Assembly (NCBI GenBank): GCA_902363625.1
Contig: CABJAS010000007.1
Coordinates: 124,001-188,000, forward strand
DNA: 64,000 bases
From: Clostridiaceae bacterium
GTDB lineage: Bacteria; Bacillota_I; Bacilli_A; Erysipelotrichales; Coprobacillaceae
Reading direction: 5' to 3'
Shown here: positions 38,751-48,782 of the stretch, one piece after another
Layout: each line of letters starts with the position of its first letter
How positions within the stretch are numbered: position 1 is the stretch's first letter
Made by a program: the position numbers and the translations under genes
The notes under the pieces: model-generated
Told to the model about the DNA's origin: nothing
The model's database searches: none
Seen by the model: only the letters and a program-made list of their open reading frames with translations

Positions 38751-41438
38751 GTGTTTAAAATTAGATTAAGAGGAAATGATTTAACGGATCAAATTAAGGA
38801 TTGGAGTATCTATAAAGCAAATAACAATCAATTGATGGCATCCATAACATATAAGTCTGATAAAAAATATCATAGACCTCTAAATGAATGGAAGATAGAG
38901 CCTTGTAGAAAGTATACAGGTGACTTATTATTGTACAATAAAATTAACAAGAGAGTACAAAATATTAAAGAGGCATTTGAAATTGGAAATAAGTATTATA
39001 TTGTTAGATTTATTGAAAGTAATGAATGGTATATAATGCTGAAGTCTAATAATATACTCTCACAATCAACAAATATAAAAGATGGAGATATTTATAAATA
39101 TTTATTACAAGTAGCAAAAGAAAGAATTAAAGTTACTAAAGGTAAGAGAAACGAAGAAATAGCAAAAAATGTTTTAAATCAGTTTGATAAATTACTTCCG
39201 TATAATCAAACCTGTTTAAATGCTTATTTGACTAAGAATGTAAGAAAAACAATCAATAAAGAGCATTTAATATTTCCGTTTGGAATTAATGAAACTCAAA
39301 TGGAAGCAGTAACTAATGCTTTTAAATCACAGATCAGTATTATTGAGGGACCACCAGGAACTGGTAAAACACAAACAATTCTAAATATTTTAGCAAATAT
39401 AATAATCAATGGCGAAACATGTGCAATAGTATCAAATAATAATCCAGCCGTTAAAAATATCTATGAAAAGCTAGAAAAAGTAAATTTAGATTTTTTAATA
39501 GCAAAATTAGGTAACTGGGGAAATAAAGATGATTTCTTTAAAGATATTAAATATAAAAAGCCGGTACTTAATAGCAGTTCAATTCAGATAGATGAAATAA
39601 CTGTGATTAAAAGTAATATAGAAAATTTACTATCAGCTAAAAATGATTTGGCTAGGCTTAATACCGAGATTGAAGAGATAAAAATTGAAAAAGAATATCT
39701 TTTAAAATGGCAGCAAGATCATCCGGAAATAAAAACGATAGATATAACTAAATATCATTTATCCACAACAGAGATGGTTAATTTATTGGTCTATGTAAGA
39801 AGACTGTCAGACAAATTCTTATCTTTTATGGATAAATTCAATTTATTAATGAATTATAGAATAATTAGAAGTAAATTTTTGAATGATTTAGAGACTAGAC
39901 AAAATTTTGTTTTTTCACTTCAATTTACTTATTATGAGAAATTATTGTATGAAAAAGATGAAGAGTTAAAAAGAATTAAAGAGGTACTTGATAAAGAAGA
40001 TTATGAGTATAATCTAAAATCTTTAAAAGAAAAATCTATGGCTTTCTTATACGATTATATTATTAAAAAATTTCCAAATGATTGTCCAACTTTTAATATT
40101 GGTAATTATTATAAAGACTTCTCTAAGTTCTTAAACTATTTTCCTATAATTGGCAGTAGTACACATTCTTTAATGAATTCTATTGCAAGAGGCTATATAT
40201 TAGATTACGTTATTATAGATGAAGCTTCACAGCAGGACATTATTCCTGGTATTTTATGTTTTGGTTGTGCAAAAAATATTATTATTGTCGGGGATAGAAA
40301 GCAATTACCACACATCCCAATAAAAACGAATGTAAAATGTCCTGATAGTTTATACGATTGCGAAAACTTGAGCCTTTTAGATTCATTAGATGAAATTTTT
40401 AAAGATGATGTTCCTAGAACTTTGTTAAAAGAACATTACAGATGCCATCCCAAAATAATTCAATTTTGTAATAAAGAATTTTATAATAATCAACTTATTC
40501 CTATGAAAAATGATAGAGGAGAAGATGCTTTATCACTCATTGTGACATCTCCAGGAAATCACATGCGCAATTTGTCAAATCTAAGAGAAATAGAATCCTA
40601 TCTTAAAGTAAATGATGAAATATTTTCTGTTAAAGGTGAAAAAGGATTTATTGCGCCTTACAATGCACAAGTAAATCTTGCATGTGAAAAAATGCCAAAA
40701 GAGACAATTTGCAGTACTATACATAAATTTCAGGGCAGAGAATGTAATGAGATAGTATTTTCAACAGTGTTAGATAAGAAAAAGAGTAGTGAGCAAAATA
40801 TTGATTTTGTAGATAATCCATCACTTATTAATGTTGCTGTATCAAGAGCAATCAATAAATTTACTTTGGTAACAGGGAACAATGTATTCCTTAAGAATAA
40901 TAAACATTTAGCGGCGTTAATTCGTTATATAAAGTATTATGCAAATGAAGATCAAACTTATGATAGTCCCGTTATTTCCGCTTTCGATTTACTTTATACA
41001 GAATATGATAAATCTCTAGAAAAACTAAATTCAAAATTGAGAATGAAAGATTCTAAATTCAAATCAGAACAAATCGTTGCGGCGATATTGCGAGATGTAT
41101 TAAAAATAGAAGATTTTAACTCTTTGATTTTTCATATGCAGATTTATTTAAAGCAGCTAGTGTCTGTAAGTCGTATTAAATTTACATCAAGAGAAATAGA
41201 GTATATACATAATAATGCGAGTTGTGATTTTGTAATCTATTATAAAATAGGTAAATCTCCATTTACTGTTATTGAAGTGGATGGAGGGTATCATAATCAA
41301 TCTCCTCAAATAGAGCGAGATCAGTTGAAAAATAGTATATTAGAGAAAGCTGGTATTCCATTGTTAAGGTTGCCAACAATAAGCAGCGAGGTTAGAGAAA
41401 AAATAATTTTACACTTTCATGATTTATTAAATAAATAG
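38751..41438 (+). CDS. SF1 (UPF1-like) helicase fused to a DUF2726 nuclease-like domain
   Basis: About 895 residues. Helicase motifs in order: Walker A GPPGTGKTQT (about 200), a long inserted coiled region, VIIDEASQQD (about 487), VGDRKQLPH (about 513), and the C-terminal TIHKFQGRECNEIVFST and VAVSRAINKFTLV. The last 130 residues match DUF2726/Vsr-like endonucleases, with VIEVDGGYHNQ (about 840) and a Lys/Arg-rich tail. GTG 38751 with AGGTGG upstream is preferred; ATG 38736 has no ribosome site. A stand-alone gene in the island, so likely anti-phage; that is inference. The 38487-38750 leader shows no other gene. Confidence 0.82.
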   Translation: MFKIRLRGNDLTDQIKDWSIYKANNNQLMASITYKSDKKYHRPLNEWKIEPCRKYTGDLLLYNKINKRVQNIKEAFEIGNKYYIVRFIESNEWYIMLKSNNILSQSTNIKDGDIYKYLLQVAKERIKVTKGKRNEEIAKNVLNQFDKLLPYNQTCLNAYLTKNVRKTINKEHLIFPFGINETQMEAVTNAFKSQISIIEGPPGTGKTQTILNILANIIINGETCAIVSNNNPAVKNIYEKLEKVNLDFLIAKLGNWGNKDDFFKDIKYKKPVLNSSSIQIDEITVIKSNIENLLSAKNDLARLNTEIEEIKIEKEYLLKWQQDHPEIKTIDITKYHLSTTEMVNLLVYVRRLSDKFLSFMDKFNLLMNYRIIRSKFLNDLETRQNFVFSLQFTYYEKLLYEKDEELKRIKEVLDKEDYEYNLKSLKEKSMAFLYDYIIKKFPNDCPTFNIGNYYKDFSKFLNYFPIIGSSTHSLMNSIARGYILDYVIIDEASQQDIIPGILCFGCAKNIIIVGDRKQLPHIPIKTNVKCPDSLYDCENLSLLDSLDEIFKDDVPRTLLKEHYRCHPKIIQFCNKEFYNNQLIPMKNDRGEDALSLIVTSPGNHMRNLSNLREIESYLKVNDEIFSVKGEKGFIAPYNAQVNLACEKMPKETICSTIHKFQGRECNEIVFSTVLDKKKSSEQNIDFVDNPSLINVAVSRAINKFTLVTGNNVFLKNNKHLAALIRYIKYYANEDQTYDSPVISAFDLLYTEYDKSLEKLNSKLRMKDSKFKSEQIVAAILRDVLKIEDFNSLIFHMQIYLKQLVSVSRIKFTSREIEYIHNNASCDFVIYYKIGKSPFTVIEVDGGYHNQSPQIERDQLKNSILEKAGIPLLRLPTISSEVREKIILHFHDLLNK

Positions 41439-41582
41439 TTTATTTCCTTTATATACCAAAGATTAAATTATTGATGTTTTATTATTTTAGCTCCATGTAT
41501 TATGAAAGAAATTAAATTTTACTTAGTATAGATGTTTCTATAATGGTTATTACGTTTACAAACCGAGTGTAAGAAAATATGA

Positions 41583-41822
41583 AGAGAGGATTACAAAAGA
41601 TTTGTTAATCCAATATTTGAGGAAGTTGACGCTAAAGCAAAAGGCATAGAAAAAATAATTCCAAATAATGCTAAATTATTTATGTTAGATGATGATGGAG
41701 CTAATGCATTTGCGAAGGGGAGAAGAACGATCTGTATCACAAGAGAAATGTTAAATGCTCCTGTTAAGGAAATTAAAGCAGTATTAGGACATGAGTTCGG
41801 TCATTTGGCACATAAGATATAG
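41583..41822 (+). pseudogene. Fragment of an M48-family (HtpX-like) metalloprotease
   Basis: An 80-codon open stretch with ANAFAKGRRTICITREML and the zinc-binding helix VLGHEFGHLAHK, then a premature stop. Neither the N-terminal membrane part nor the C-terminal third is present in frame. Downstream bases to about 41995 could encode membrane-like peptides in shifted frames. Confidence 0.8.
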
Positions 41823-41999
41823 AATTTTAGTAGTTTGTATGTAACTTTTTGATTACTACAATTTTGTTTTAATTAGAATGTTTGCGTGAATAGTATCCTT
41901 GATTTTTCAATTAATTGATATATTTGTTGGAGAAGTAGCTGTAAATTTAGGTGCTTTTTTAAGTGGGATTATTGTTGATTTTTATTTTGGTGTTAACAG

Positions 42000-42890
42000 G
42001 TAACTTTAGGAATACTAGGTTTATTCATTGCAGGGATCCTGATCTATTTGAAAAGAAAATTATTTATCCTTTCCAGCGTTTAAATAATGTAGCACTTGAT
42101 CTTTCAAAAGGGCATTTTAAAGGAAGTATTCAGGAAGAAAAAAGTCGCTATCTAGGTCGCTTTATGTGGGGAATCAGCCAATTAAAAGATAAATTGGATA
42201 TATCTTATCAGCGTCAGTTAGAAATGATGAAAGATAAAAAGACGATTCTGTTGTCTTTATCTCATGATATTAAAACACCCATTAATTTAATTAAATTGTA
42301 TAGTAAGGCATTAGAAGAAAATATTTATATAAAAGAGGAAGATCAGCTTCATGCAATGCATCAAATCGGGGAAAAAGCAACGGAAATCGAAAATTATGTA
42401 GAAGAGATTATCCGTTCTTCAAGCGAAGATATTTTAGATGTTCAAATTGAAGAAGGAGAATTCTATCTGACGGATCTGATGAAGCGTGTATTAGCGGTTT
42501 ATCAGGAACAGTGTGATTTGAGATAAATTAAACTAACTGTTCAAAAATTTGATAATCGCTTGTTAAAAGGGGATATTGAGCGCAGTCAGGAGGTTTTTGA
42601 GAATCTTTTTGAAAATGTTTTTAAATATGGAGATGGCAGAAGCATTGAAATTTCTTTTTATGAGGAAGACTATTGTCAGCTTGTTCGCTTTTTTTAATAC
42701 AGGAGAGCCTGTTTGTGATAATGAATTTAATCATATTTTTGAGCGCTTCTTTAGAGGAAACAACGGTCAAGGCTTAAAGGGAAATGGCTTAGGTCTCTAT
42801 ATATGTCGTGAATACATGCGAAAAATGGATGGCGATATATTTGCCGAAAAGTCAGAAGAAGGCATGGCTTTTATTCTTGTTTTTCGTTAA
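42000..42890 (+). pseudogene. Sensor histidine kinase, decayed by several frameshifts
   Basis: Pieces of one kinase are visible in successive frames: a transmembrane helix (GILGLFIAGILIYLKRK, about 42010-42060), HAMP/HisKA with the phospho-acceptor LSLSHDIKTPINL (within 42066-42526), an N-box NLFENVFKYG (about 42600-42630) and the G boxes FERFFRG and GNGLGLYICREYM (to 42890). At least three frame changes or stops interrupt it. No response regulator is nearby, so the locus looks like a truncated two-component system. Confidence 0.85.
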
Positions 42891-42967
42891 CTATCAGGCA
42901 AAAGCTATAGGCGTTGATTCATGGGATAAACAAATGTTATAATGTGTATATAAGTAGGTGATAAATA

Positions 42968-43285
42968 ATGGAAAGAGCTATAAGAGAAATATTAAAGTTT
43001 AATAAAGAGCGTGAGTGGGACCAATTCCATTCCCCAGAAAACCTAGCTAAATCAATAGCTATTGAAGCAGGTGAATTGTTAGAGTGTTTTCAATGGGATG
43101 GAGATAATTATGAGAAAGAACATTTATGTGATGAGTTAGCTGATATATTGAATTATTGTATTTTATTAGCAGATAAGCTTGAAGTGGATATAGAAGAAAT
43201 TCTATTAAGTAAGTTGAATAAAACTAAGAAAAAATATCCAGTAGAAAAGGCTAAGGGAAATAGCAAAAAATACACAAAATTATAA
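42968..43285 (+). CDS. MazG-like nucleotide pyrophosphohydrolase
   Basis: 105 residues, all-alpha NTP-PPase fold. Metal-binding motif EAGELLE then DELADILNY (EExxE...ExxD pattern). Start ATG behind TAGGTGAT. It lies 11 bases before the DUF2075 gene, a frequent pairing in Bacillota genomes. It could deplete or edit nucleotides during phage infection, or clean up modified NTPs; substrate unknown. Confidence 0.85.
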   Translation: MERAIREILKFNKEREWDQFHSPENLAKSIAIEAGELLECFQWDGDNYEKEHLCDELADILNYCILLADKLEVDIEEILLSKLNKTKKKYPVEKAKGNSKKYTKL

Positions 43286-43296
43286 GGAGTACAATA

Positions 43297-45162
43297 ATGA
43301 TAGTATATCAAGAAACAAAGGAACAATTCTTACATGATGTTTATCATGATTTAATCGAAGATAAAATTGAAGAGCGTGTTAAAGAGCGGCTACATAGAAA
43401 AACAGCATTAAATGAAAAGGATTCATGGATGGGGTCAATGCAGTACATGTATAAAGTAATGGAAGATCACCGAATTCCAAACGACAGTAAAATTGCTATT
43501 GAATATAGAATTCCCAATTCAAATAAACGTATAGATTTTATGATAACCGGAGAAGATGAGTTTTCTAGAGAAAGTGCTGTAATAGTAGAATTAAAAGGTT
43601 GGAAAACTTTAGAAAAGATTATAACAAAAGATTCCATTGTAAGGACAAAATTAAGAGGACATTTAGTTGAAACAACGCATCCTTCCTACCAAGCATGGTC
43701 TTATGTAAGTCTAATGCAAAATTATAATGAAGATGTTAGAAAATATAAAATAAACTTAAAGCCATGTGCCTATTTGCATAATTATAGATTAAAAAAAGAA
43801 GACGATTTATTAAATTCTTGTTATAAGGATTATATTAAGAGAGCCCCGGTATTTACACGCGGTGATACTGAAAAGTTGGCAGGCTTTATTGCGAAATATA
43901 TAAAAAGAGGAAATGTTGATGTTTTGTACCATATTGAAAATGGTAAAATAGTACCAAGTAAATCTCTGCAAGATAGTCTTTTATCAATGCTTAAGGGGAA
44001 TGCTGAATTTGATCTAATAGATGAACAGAAAGTTGTTTTTGAAAAAGCCTTAAGCTTAGTTACAAATAAGATGAACAAAAAACAAGTATATATTATACAA
44101 GGGGGACCTGGCACAGGTAAATCGGTTTTAGCGATTAATCTATTAGTTTCAATTTTGAATATGAATAAAAATATTATGTATGTTACTAAAAATAAGGCGC
44201 CGAGAGAAGTTTATAAAAAGAAGCTCGTTGATGGAAAATATAAAAAAGTATATATTGATAATTTATTTAAAGGATCAGGATCTTTTTATGATTCTAATTG
44301 TGATGATTTTGATTGCTTAGTTGTCGATGAGGCTCATAGACTCAACGGGAAATCCGGACTATTTCAGAATCTTGGAGAAAATCAAATAAAAGAAATTATT
44401 AATGCCGCTAAAGTAAGTGTGTTTTTTGTAGATGATCATCAAATCGTAACAACTAAAGATATCGGAAGCAGAGATGAAATAAAAAAATGGGCAAACTTGT
44501 TTAATGCAGAAATACATGAAGATATACTTTTGTCACAATTTAGATGTAGTGGGAGTGATTCTTATCTTTCTTGGATAGACAATGTATTACAAATCAATGA
44601 TGAAGCTTCAGATGATTTTGATTATGATTACGATATTAGAATATTAGATAATCCTGACGAAGTTAAAAAACTTATAATGGAAAAAAACAAAGTTGCAAAT
44701 AAATCACGTATGGTTGCAGGATATTGCTGGGATTGGGTTAAAAATGGAAAAAACAATTCTGAATTTCATGATATTCAAATTGGTGATTTTGGTATGTCAT
44801 GGAATTTAGGAAATTCATCCACTTGGGCTATTGATAAAGAATCGGTTAACGAAATCGGATGCATTCATACTTGTCAGGGGTTAGAATTTGATTATATCGG
44901 CATAATTATAGGAAAAGATCTCCAATATGATGGAGAAAAAGTAGTGACAGACTTTTTTCAAAGGGCAAAGACAGATCAATCTATAAAAGGATTGAAAAAA
45001 CTTTATAAAGAAAATAGGGAAGAAGCATTAATGATTGCTGAACAAATAATAAAAAATACATATAGAACGTTATTAACTAGAGGTCAAAAAGGCTGTTATA
45101 TATATTGTGTTGATGAAAATCTTAATAACTATTTAAAGGCACGTTTAAAATATAAAAAATGA
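43297..45162 (+). CDS. Nuclease-like domain fused to a DUF2075 (SF1-like) ATPase
   Basis: 621 residues. The N-terminal part (about 60-110) looks like a PD-(D/E)xK nuclease: RIDFMITG then VIVELKGW. The C-terminal DUF2075 ATPase has GGPGTGKSVL (about 269), LVVDEAHRLNG (about 342), SQFRCSGSDSY and a final CIHTCQGLEFDY and TLLTRGQKG. Ribosome site AAGGAG. Co-transcribed with the MazG-like gene and probably forming a two-gene defence unit; this is contextual inference. Confidence 0.8.
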   Translation: MIVYQETKEQFLHDVYHDLIEDKIEERVKERLHRKTALNEKDSWMGSMQYMYKVMEDHRIPNDSKIAIEYRIPNSNKRIDFMITGEDEFSRESAVIVELKGWKTLEKIITKDSIVRTKLRGHLVETTHPSYQAWSYVSLMQNYNEDVRKYKINLKPCAYLHNYRLKKEDDLLNSCYKDYIKRAPVFTRGDTEKLAGFIAKYIKRGNVDVLYHIENGKIVPSKSLQDSLLSMLKGNAEFDLIDEQKVVFEKALSLVTNKMNKKQVYIIQGGPGTGKSVLAINLLVSILNMNKNIMYVTKNKAPREVYKKKLVDGKYKKVYIDNLFKGSGSFYDSNCDDFDCLVVDEAHRLNGKSGLFQNLGENQIKEIINAAKVSVFFVDDHQIVTTKDIGSRDEIKKWANLFNAEIHEDILLSQFRCSGSDSYLSWIDNVLQINDEASDDFDYDYDIRILDNPDEVKKLIMEKNKVANKSRMVAGYCWDWVKNGKNNSEFHDIQIGDFGMSWNLGNSSTWAIDKESVNEIGCIHTCQGLEFDYIGIIIGKDLQYDGEKVVTDFFQRAKTDQSIKGLKKLYKENREEALMIAEQIIKNTYRTLLTRGQKGCYIYCVDENLNNYLKARLKYKK

Positions 45163-45638
45163 AATAAATTATAATGAAAATTACATAGCATCTTTCATGA
45201 GTATTATCTACATATCTAGTTAGCAATCGAGTTTGATCGATATGTTGATGAAAAAACATTTCAGATGTTTTCACTTTGATTAAAGAGACATTAATAAAAT
45301 ATTAGCATAAAAAATTTGTATTAGAAATATTCTCTCTTCAGTTATATGACTTAACTGGAGTTTTTTTATTTCCTAATTGAGATTAGAAGATAAATGGTGA
45401 TAATTGATTTAAAATAAATAATATTATAATTAACGAAATAAAACTTATTATGTTTTAAAGGTTTCTTTATTAAAACACTATTATTATAATATTGAATAAT
45501 TTGTCTAAAAATGTTGAAAATATAGACGAAATATGTTCTAATAAAAATATAATGAATAATTAAAGAAACAAATATAGGAAATATTGTTATATTTAGGGAG
45601 ACAATATTTCAATTTTTTTATGATTTAAAGGGGATATT
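45163..45638. other. Long A+T-rich intergenic region, no gene seen
   Basis: Very A+T-rich with no supported reading frame. Apart from one hairpin terminator (45336-45368) I see only short A/T runs and TATAAT-like sequences near 45547. The promoter of the following lipoprotein gene should lie in the last 130 bases. Confidence 0.5.
45336..45368 (+). terminator. Terminator downstream of the MazG/DUF2075 operon
   Basis: 9-bp stem CTTCAGTTA / TAACTGGAG (one G-U pair) followed by eight T. It lies 170 bases after the DUF2075 stop. Confidence 0.75.
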
Positions 45639-47321
45639 ATGGGAAAATTAAAATGGATATTAGGAACATTGTTGCTAGTATTATTAGTAGGGTGTGGAGC
45701 TAAACTTGATTATTATGTGAATGTAGATACACTTAATCAATCAATTAAATTAGAAGCTATTATTAAAATTGAAGAATCTGATTATGAACGTATAGATGGT
45801 GGGAGAGAGCGATTTATTTCTGTAGTTAATGACTATAAACCTAAAGAATTTGAATTTATAATAGATGAAAAGGATCAAAATGAGTATAAATTTGTCTTAA
45901 ATTTTTCAAATTATGAAGACTATTTATCAAAATATCAATTATTAACAGGAATGGAATCTAAGAGCACTTTCGAAGTTATAGAATATTCAGCGGAATCTCC
46001 ATTCAAAGCCTACCAAAATATAAAAATAGAAGATGATGCATCGAAAATGTTTGATTGGTTAAAAGAGGCTTTAGTTACTTCAGGAAGTGTATCAGAAGAA
46101 TATAAGGAGAAACTGATAAATAGTCAAAATTATCATTACACTTTTGATAATAAAGATCAGTATTCATATTCCAGTAAATCAAGTTATAAAACCGAATCCA
46201 TAGTTGACATTATACAAAATGAAATTGAAATCATAATAAAGAAAAATAATAAGCTAGATTTCAAATTAGGATTTATTATCGATAAAGAAAACTATGCTAG
46301 TTTTACTGATAACTTTTCTGCTTTTATTAATAAACATGAAATTGATCTTCAGTATGATTTTGAAGAATTAATGTATAATGATAAATCTTGCATGAAATAT
46401 AATATTCATTTAAAAGATATTGATTTAAATAATGAAACTTCATCTAAAACTATTAATAATATTTTTGGAGAAAATTTTTGTACTTTGATTTCAACAAGTA
46501 CAATGAAAAGTTCTGCTATTAAGAATATATATTTTCAGTATTTGGATTTACAGCTGCGTTTTTCTTCTTTATTTAATATTGGTAAAATAAACCCTGCACA
46601 GGTTACCATAGATTTAGATGGGGTGGCAGTAGACAGAGAAAAGGGAGATTCTTCATCTATAGAAATTCCTTTTACGGTAGATACATCTCAAAGCTATGGA
46701 AATTTCCATGTATCACTAAATACTAAATATGAAACAATTAAATATCCACTAATCATTGGACTAATTTTATTTATAGTAGTTGTATTGGCTGGTATAGGAA
46801 AATTTGGGACTAAAACCATTTGGGAAAAAATAAAGAATATTTCTAAACTATTATATGCTAAGTTGTATGTTCAGCTTCAAAAAAATATATTTGAGAAAGA
46901 ATTTGATATTAAAGATCAACTTGTGATAGGATCTTCCTTTATAATTCAGATAAAAAATATAGATAAAGTTCATTATGGAAAAAAGAAAACAATTCTTAGC
47001 TTGATTTATAAATGTATAGCACTTTTACTAATAAGTAGTGTATTAAATAAAATAGGATTAATTATTGTTTCGTATATAGTGATGATTGTATTAATAACTG
47101 CTTTAGCTCTGCTAATCATTATCTATAGGAAAAATGCTTTGCATATAGAATTGATTTCGGGAAGAGAGTATTCTTTTATCTTTGAGAATAAACAGCAAGC
47201 AATAGAACAATATGAAAAGTTATTAGAAATAATAGAGAAAATAAATGAAAATGAAGATGAAGTAAAATCGATTATTAAATATGTAGAAGAAAATGGGGGA
47301 TTAAGGGATGAAGAAGCTTAA
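45639..47321 (+). CDS. Large lipoprotein with C-terminal membrane and cytoplasmic PH-like domain
   Basis: 560 residues. A lipoprotein signal with lipobox LLVGC (Cys 19) is followed by about 350 extracytoplasmic residues rich in Asn, Lys and Ser. Then a helix (LIIGLILFIVVVLAGIG, about 373), a cytoplasmic loop, two further helices and a final segment. The tail, from FDIKDQLVIGSS, resembles a small PH-like/DUF6232-type pattern (IIQIKNIDKVHYGKK ... ELISGREYSFIFENK) that reappears in the next gene. I recognise no family for the external part. It overlaps the next gene by 14 bases. A ligand-sensing surface protein is one possibility. Confidence 0.55.
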   Translation: MGKLKWILGTLLLVLLVGCGAKLDYYVNVDTLNQSIKLEAIIKIEESDYERIDGGRERFISVVNDYKPKEFEFIIDEKDQNEYKFVLNFSNYEDYLSKYQLLTGMESKSTFEVIEYSAESPFKAYQNIKIEDDASKMFDWLKEALVTSGSVSEEYKEKLINSQNYHYTFDNKDQYSYSSKSSYKTESIVDIIQNEIEIIIKKNNKLDFKLGFIIDKENYASFTDNFSAFINKHEIDLQYDFEELMYNDKSCMKYNIHLKDIDLNNETSSKTINNIFGENFCTLISTSTMKSSAIKNIYFQYLDLQLRFSSLFNIGKINPAQVTIDLDGVAVDREKGDSSSIEIPFTVDTSQSYGNFHVSLNTKYETIKYPLIIGLILFIVVVLAGIGKFGTKTIWEKIKNISKLLYAKLYVQLQKNIFEKEFDIKDQLVIGSSFIIQIKNIDKVHYGKKKTILSLIYKCIALLLISSVLNKIGLIIVSYIVMIVLITALALLIIIYRKNALHIELISGREYSFIFENKQQAIEQYEKLLEIIEKINENEDEVKSIIKYVEENGGLRDEEA

Positions 47322-48093
47322 AATATTCAGACAAGAAGTATTGACAATTGCAAATAGAATTATTATATCTAAAGATAGTTTTATACAAATAAGAAATATC
47401 ACACGAATTTGGTATGGAAGACCAGAAGTGAGTATACCTGTTTTTAATTTGATTATTGCGTTTTTAATTGGTACTGCAACAATAAAAACAATGTTTAAAC
47501 CATTGGGAATATTGATTATATTAGGAGTTGTTGCGGTTATCGGATATTATATTTATTTATTATGTAATTATACTTTAAATTTTGAACTTTCTTCTGGGGA
47601 AGTTTATGCATTTACTTCATTAGATCGTGAATTTATAAAAAGCAGTTATGAAAAAGTTAAAGAATTAATTAATAGCAAAGAGTTATATGATGGTAAATAT
47701 GAGATTAATTTTAATAGCTGTAAGATGAACATTGTGAAAGGTGCAAATAACGAAGTAGTTATGGGAGAAAATGTTGTGCTTAATAAAGGAAATAATAATT
47801 CTGTTCATGTTGAGCAGACTTCTAAAATTTTGGATAGTTTTAATACTACAACTGAGATTAATTATAATTTAATGAATGAAGAATTAGTTGAATTATTAAA
47901 AAATCCTGCAATTCAGGCTAACGAAGAAGATGTAAAAGTGATCCAAGAAGCTCAAGAGTGTATTACAAAAAAAGATAAAAAAGGATTGAAAGAAACTTTA
48001 AAGAAATTAAGCAAAACTGCAATAAAGATAATTGAAGATACGTCTTCTTTGATTACTGTTGCAACATTTATCGCAGATATTATTTTAAAATAA
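47308..48093 (+). CDS. Membrane protein with PH-like domain and helical C-terminal tail
   Basis: 261 residues. N-terminal IIISKDSFIQIRNITRIWYG, two membrane helices (about 50-90) and FELSSGEVYAFTS give the same layout as the end of the upstream protein, so the two share a domain (DUF6232-like). Next comes an Asn-rich beta-like linker (NIVKGANNEVVMGENVVLN) and a C-terminal region IKIIEDTSSLITVATFIADI that resembles small effector or death-like tails. Translationally coupled to the lipoprotein gene. Function unknown. Confidence 0.55.
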   Translation: MKKLKIFRQEVLTIANRIIISKDSFIQIRNITRIWYGRPEVSIPVFNLIIAFLIGTATIKTMFKPLGILIILGVVAVIGYYIYLLCNYTLNFELSSGEVYAFTSLDREFIKSSYEKVKELINSKELYDGKYEINFNSCKMNIVKGANNEVVMGENVVLNKGNNNSVHVEQTSKILDSFNTTTEINYNLMNEELVELLKNPAIQANEEDVKVIQEAQECITKKDKKGLKETLKKLSKTAIKIIEDTSSLITVATFIADIILK

Positions 48094-48111
48094 GTAGTTT
48101 AAGTTTTGTCG

Positions 48112-48140
48112 GGGAGATTTATAAGAATCTTCCTTTTTTA
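48112..48140 (+). terminator. Terminator after the lipoprotein/membrane-protein pair
   Basis: 8-bp stem GGGAGATT / AATCTTCC (one G-U pair), 6-base loop, six T. Confidence 0.78.
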
Positions 48141-48416
48141 TTAGTAAATTTTGCTTAAAAAGCGTTGTTAAAGATATAGAAAAAATAAAATAATCTAAAC
48201 TACAGACAGAGAATATATGCAAAGATTTCTTTTATCTTTCCTTAAATAAAGGAGGGCTTTTATTTTGTTTTTCGACAATTTTCAGTATACTAATGAATAA
48301 GGTCATGAAGCATGGAAATAATTAATAAATTGCTTAAACTAATTCATGAAGTTAACTATTTAAGAGTAGAAAATGTTGATCGTTAATATTTAATTATACG
48401 TTTTTCTATATATAGT
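48141..48416. other. Intergenic region with no convincing gene
   Basis: A+T-rich. A 24-codon frame from ATG 48312 (beginning MEIINKLLKLIHEV) has no good ribosome site. It could be a scrap of a degraded gene together with the short frame at 48417. Confidence 0.35.
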
Positions 48417-48677
48417 ATGAAAATATATATTACTAGCTTCATAAAGAAGATACAGCAAGAAATAAGACAGATTGATGGTTATCATAATTATATTGCAGAA
48501 CAATGTTGGCAGGATTTACAAAGCTTGGTTGACTGGGGAAATATGACGACTATGCAACACAGTTACATGGTGAGAACTGTTAAAGATTTTAAAAACCAGC
48601 AGCCTCGGCTATCAGGATGGTTTAATATGGAAATATCAGAAGAAGCTGCTAGCAGAAATTTCAATTTAATATTTTGA
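48417..48677 (+). CDS. Doubtful 86-residue reading frame, possibly a gene remnant
   Basis: The frame is open and rich in aromatic residues (YHNYIAEQCWQDLQSLVDW), which is less random than most shadow frames, but there is no ribosome-binding site before the ATG and no family is recognised. It may be the tail of a degraded protein. Confidence 0.25.
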   Translation: MKIYITSFIKKIQQEIRQIDGYHNYIAEQCWQDLQSLVDWGNMTTMQHSYMVRTVKDFKNQQPRLSGWFNMEISEEAASRNFNLIF

Positions 48678-48782
48678 TGTTTTGTTATAAATATCTAGTT
48701 TTAAAAAACATATGGGTTTAAAATAGAAAGAGTAATACGACTAATAGAATAAAACCCTTTAACAAGAAAGGAAAATGGATTT

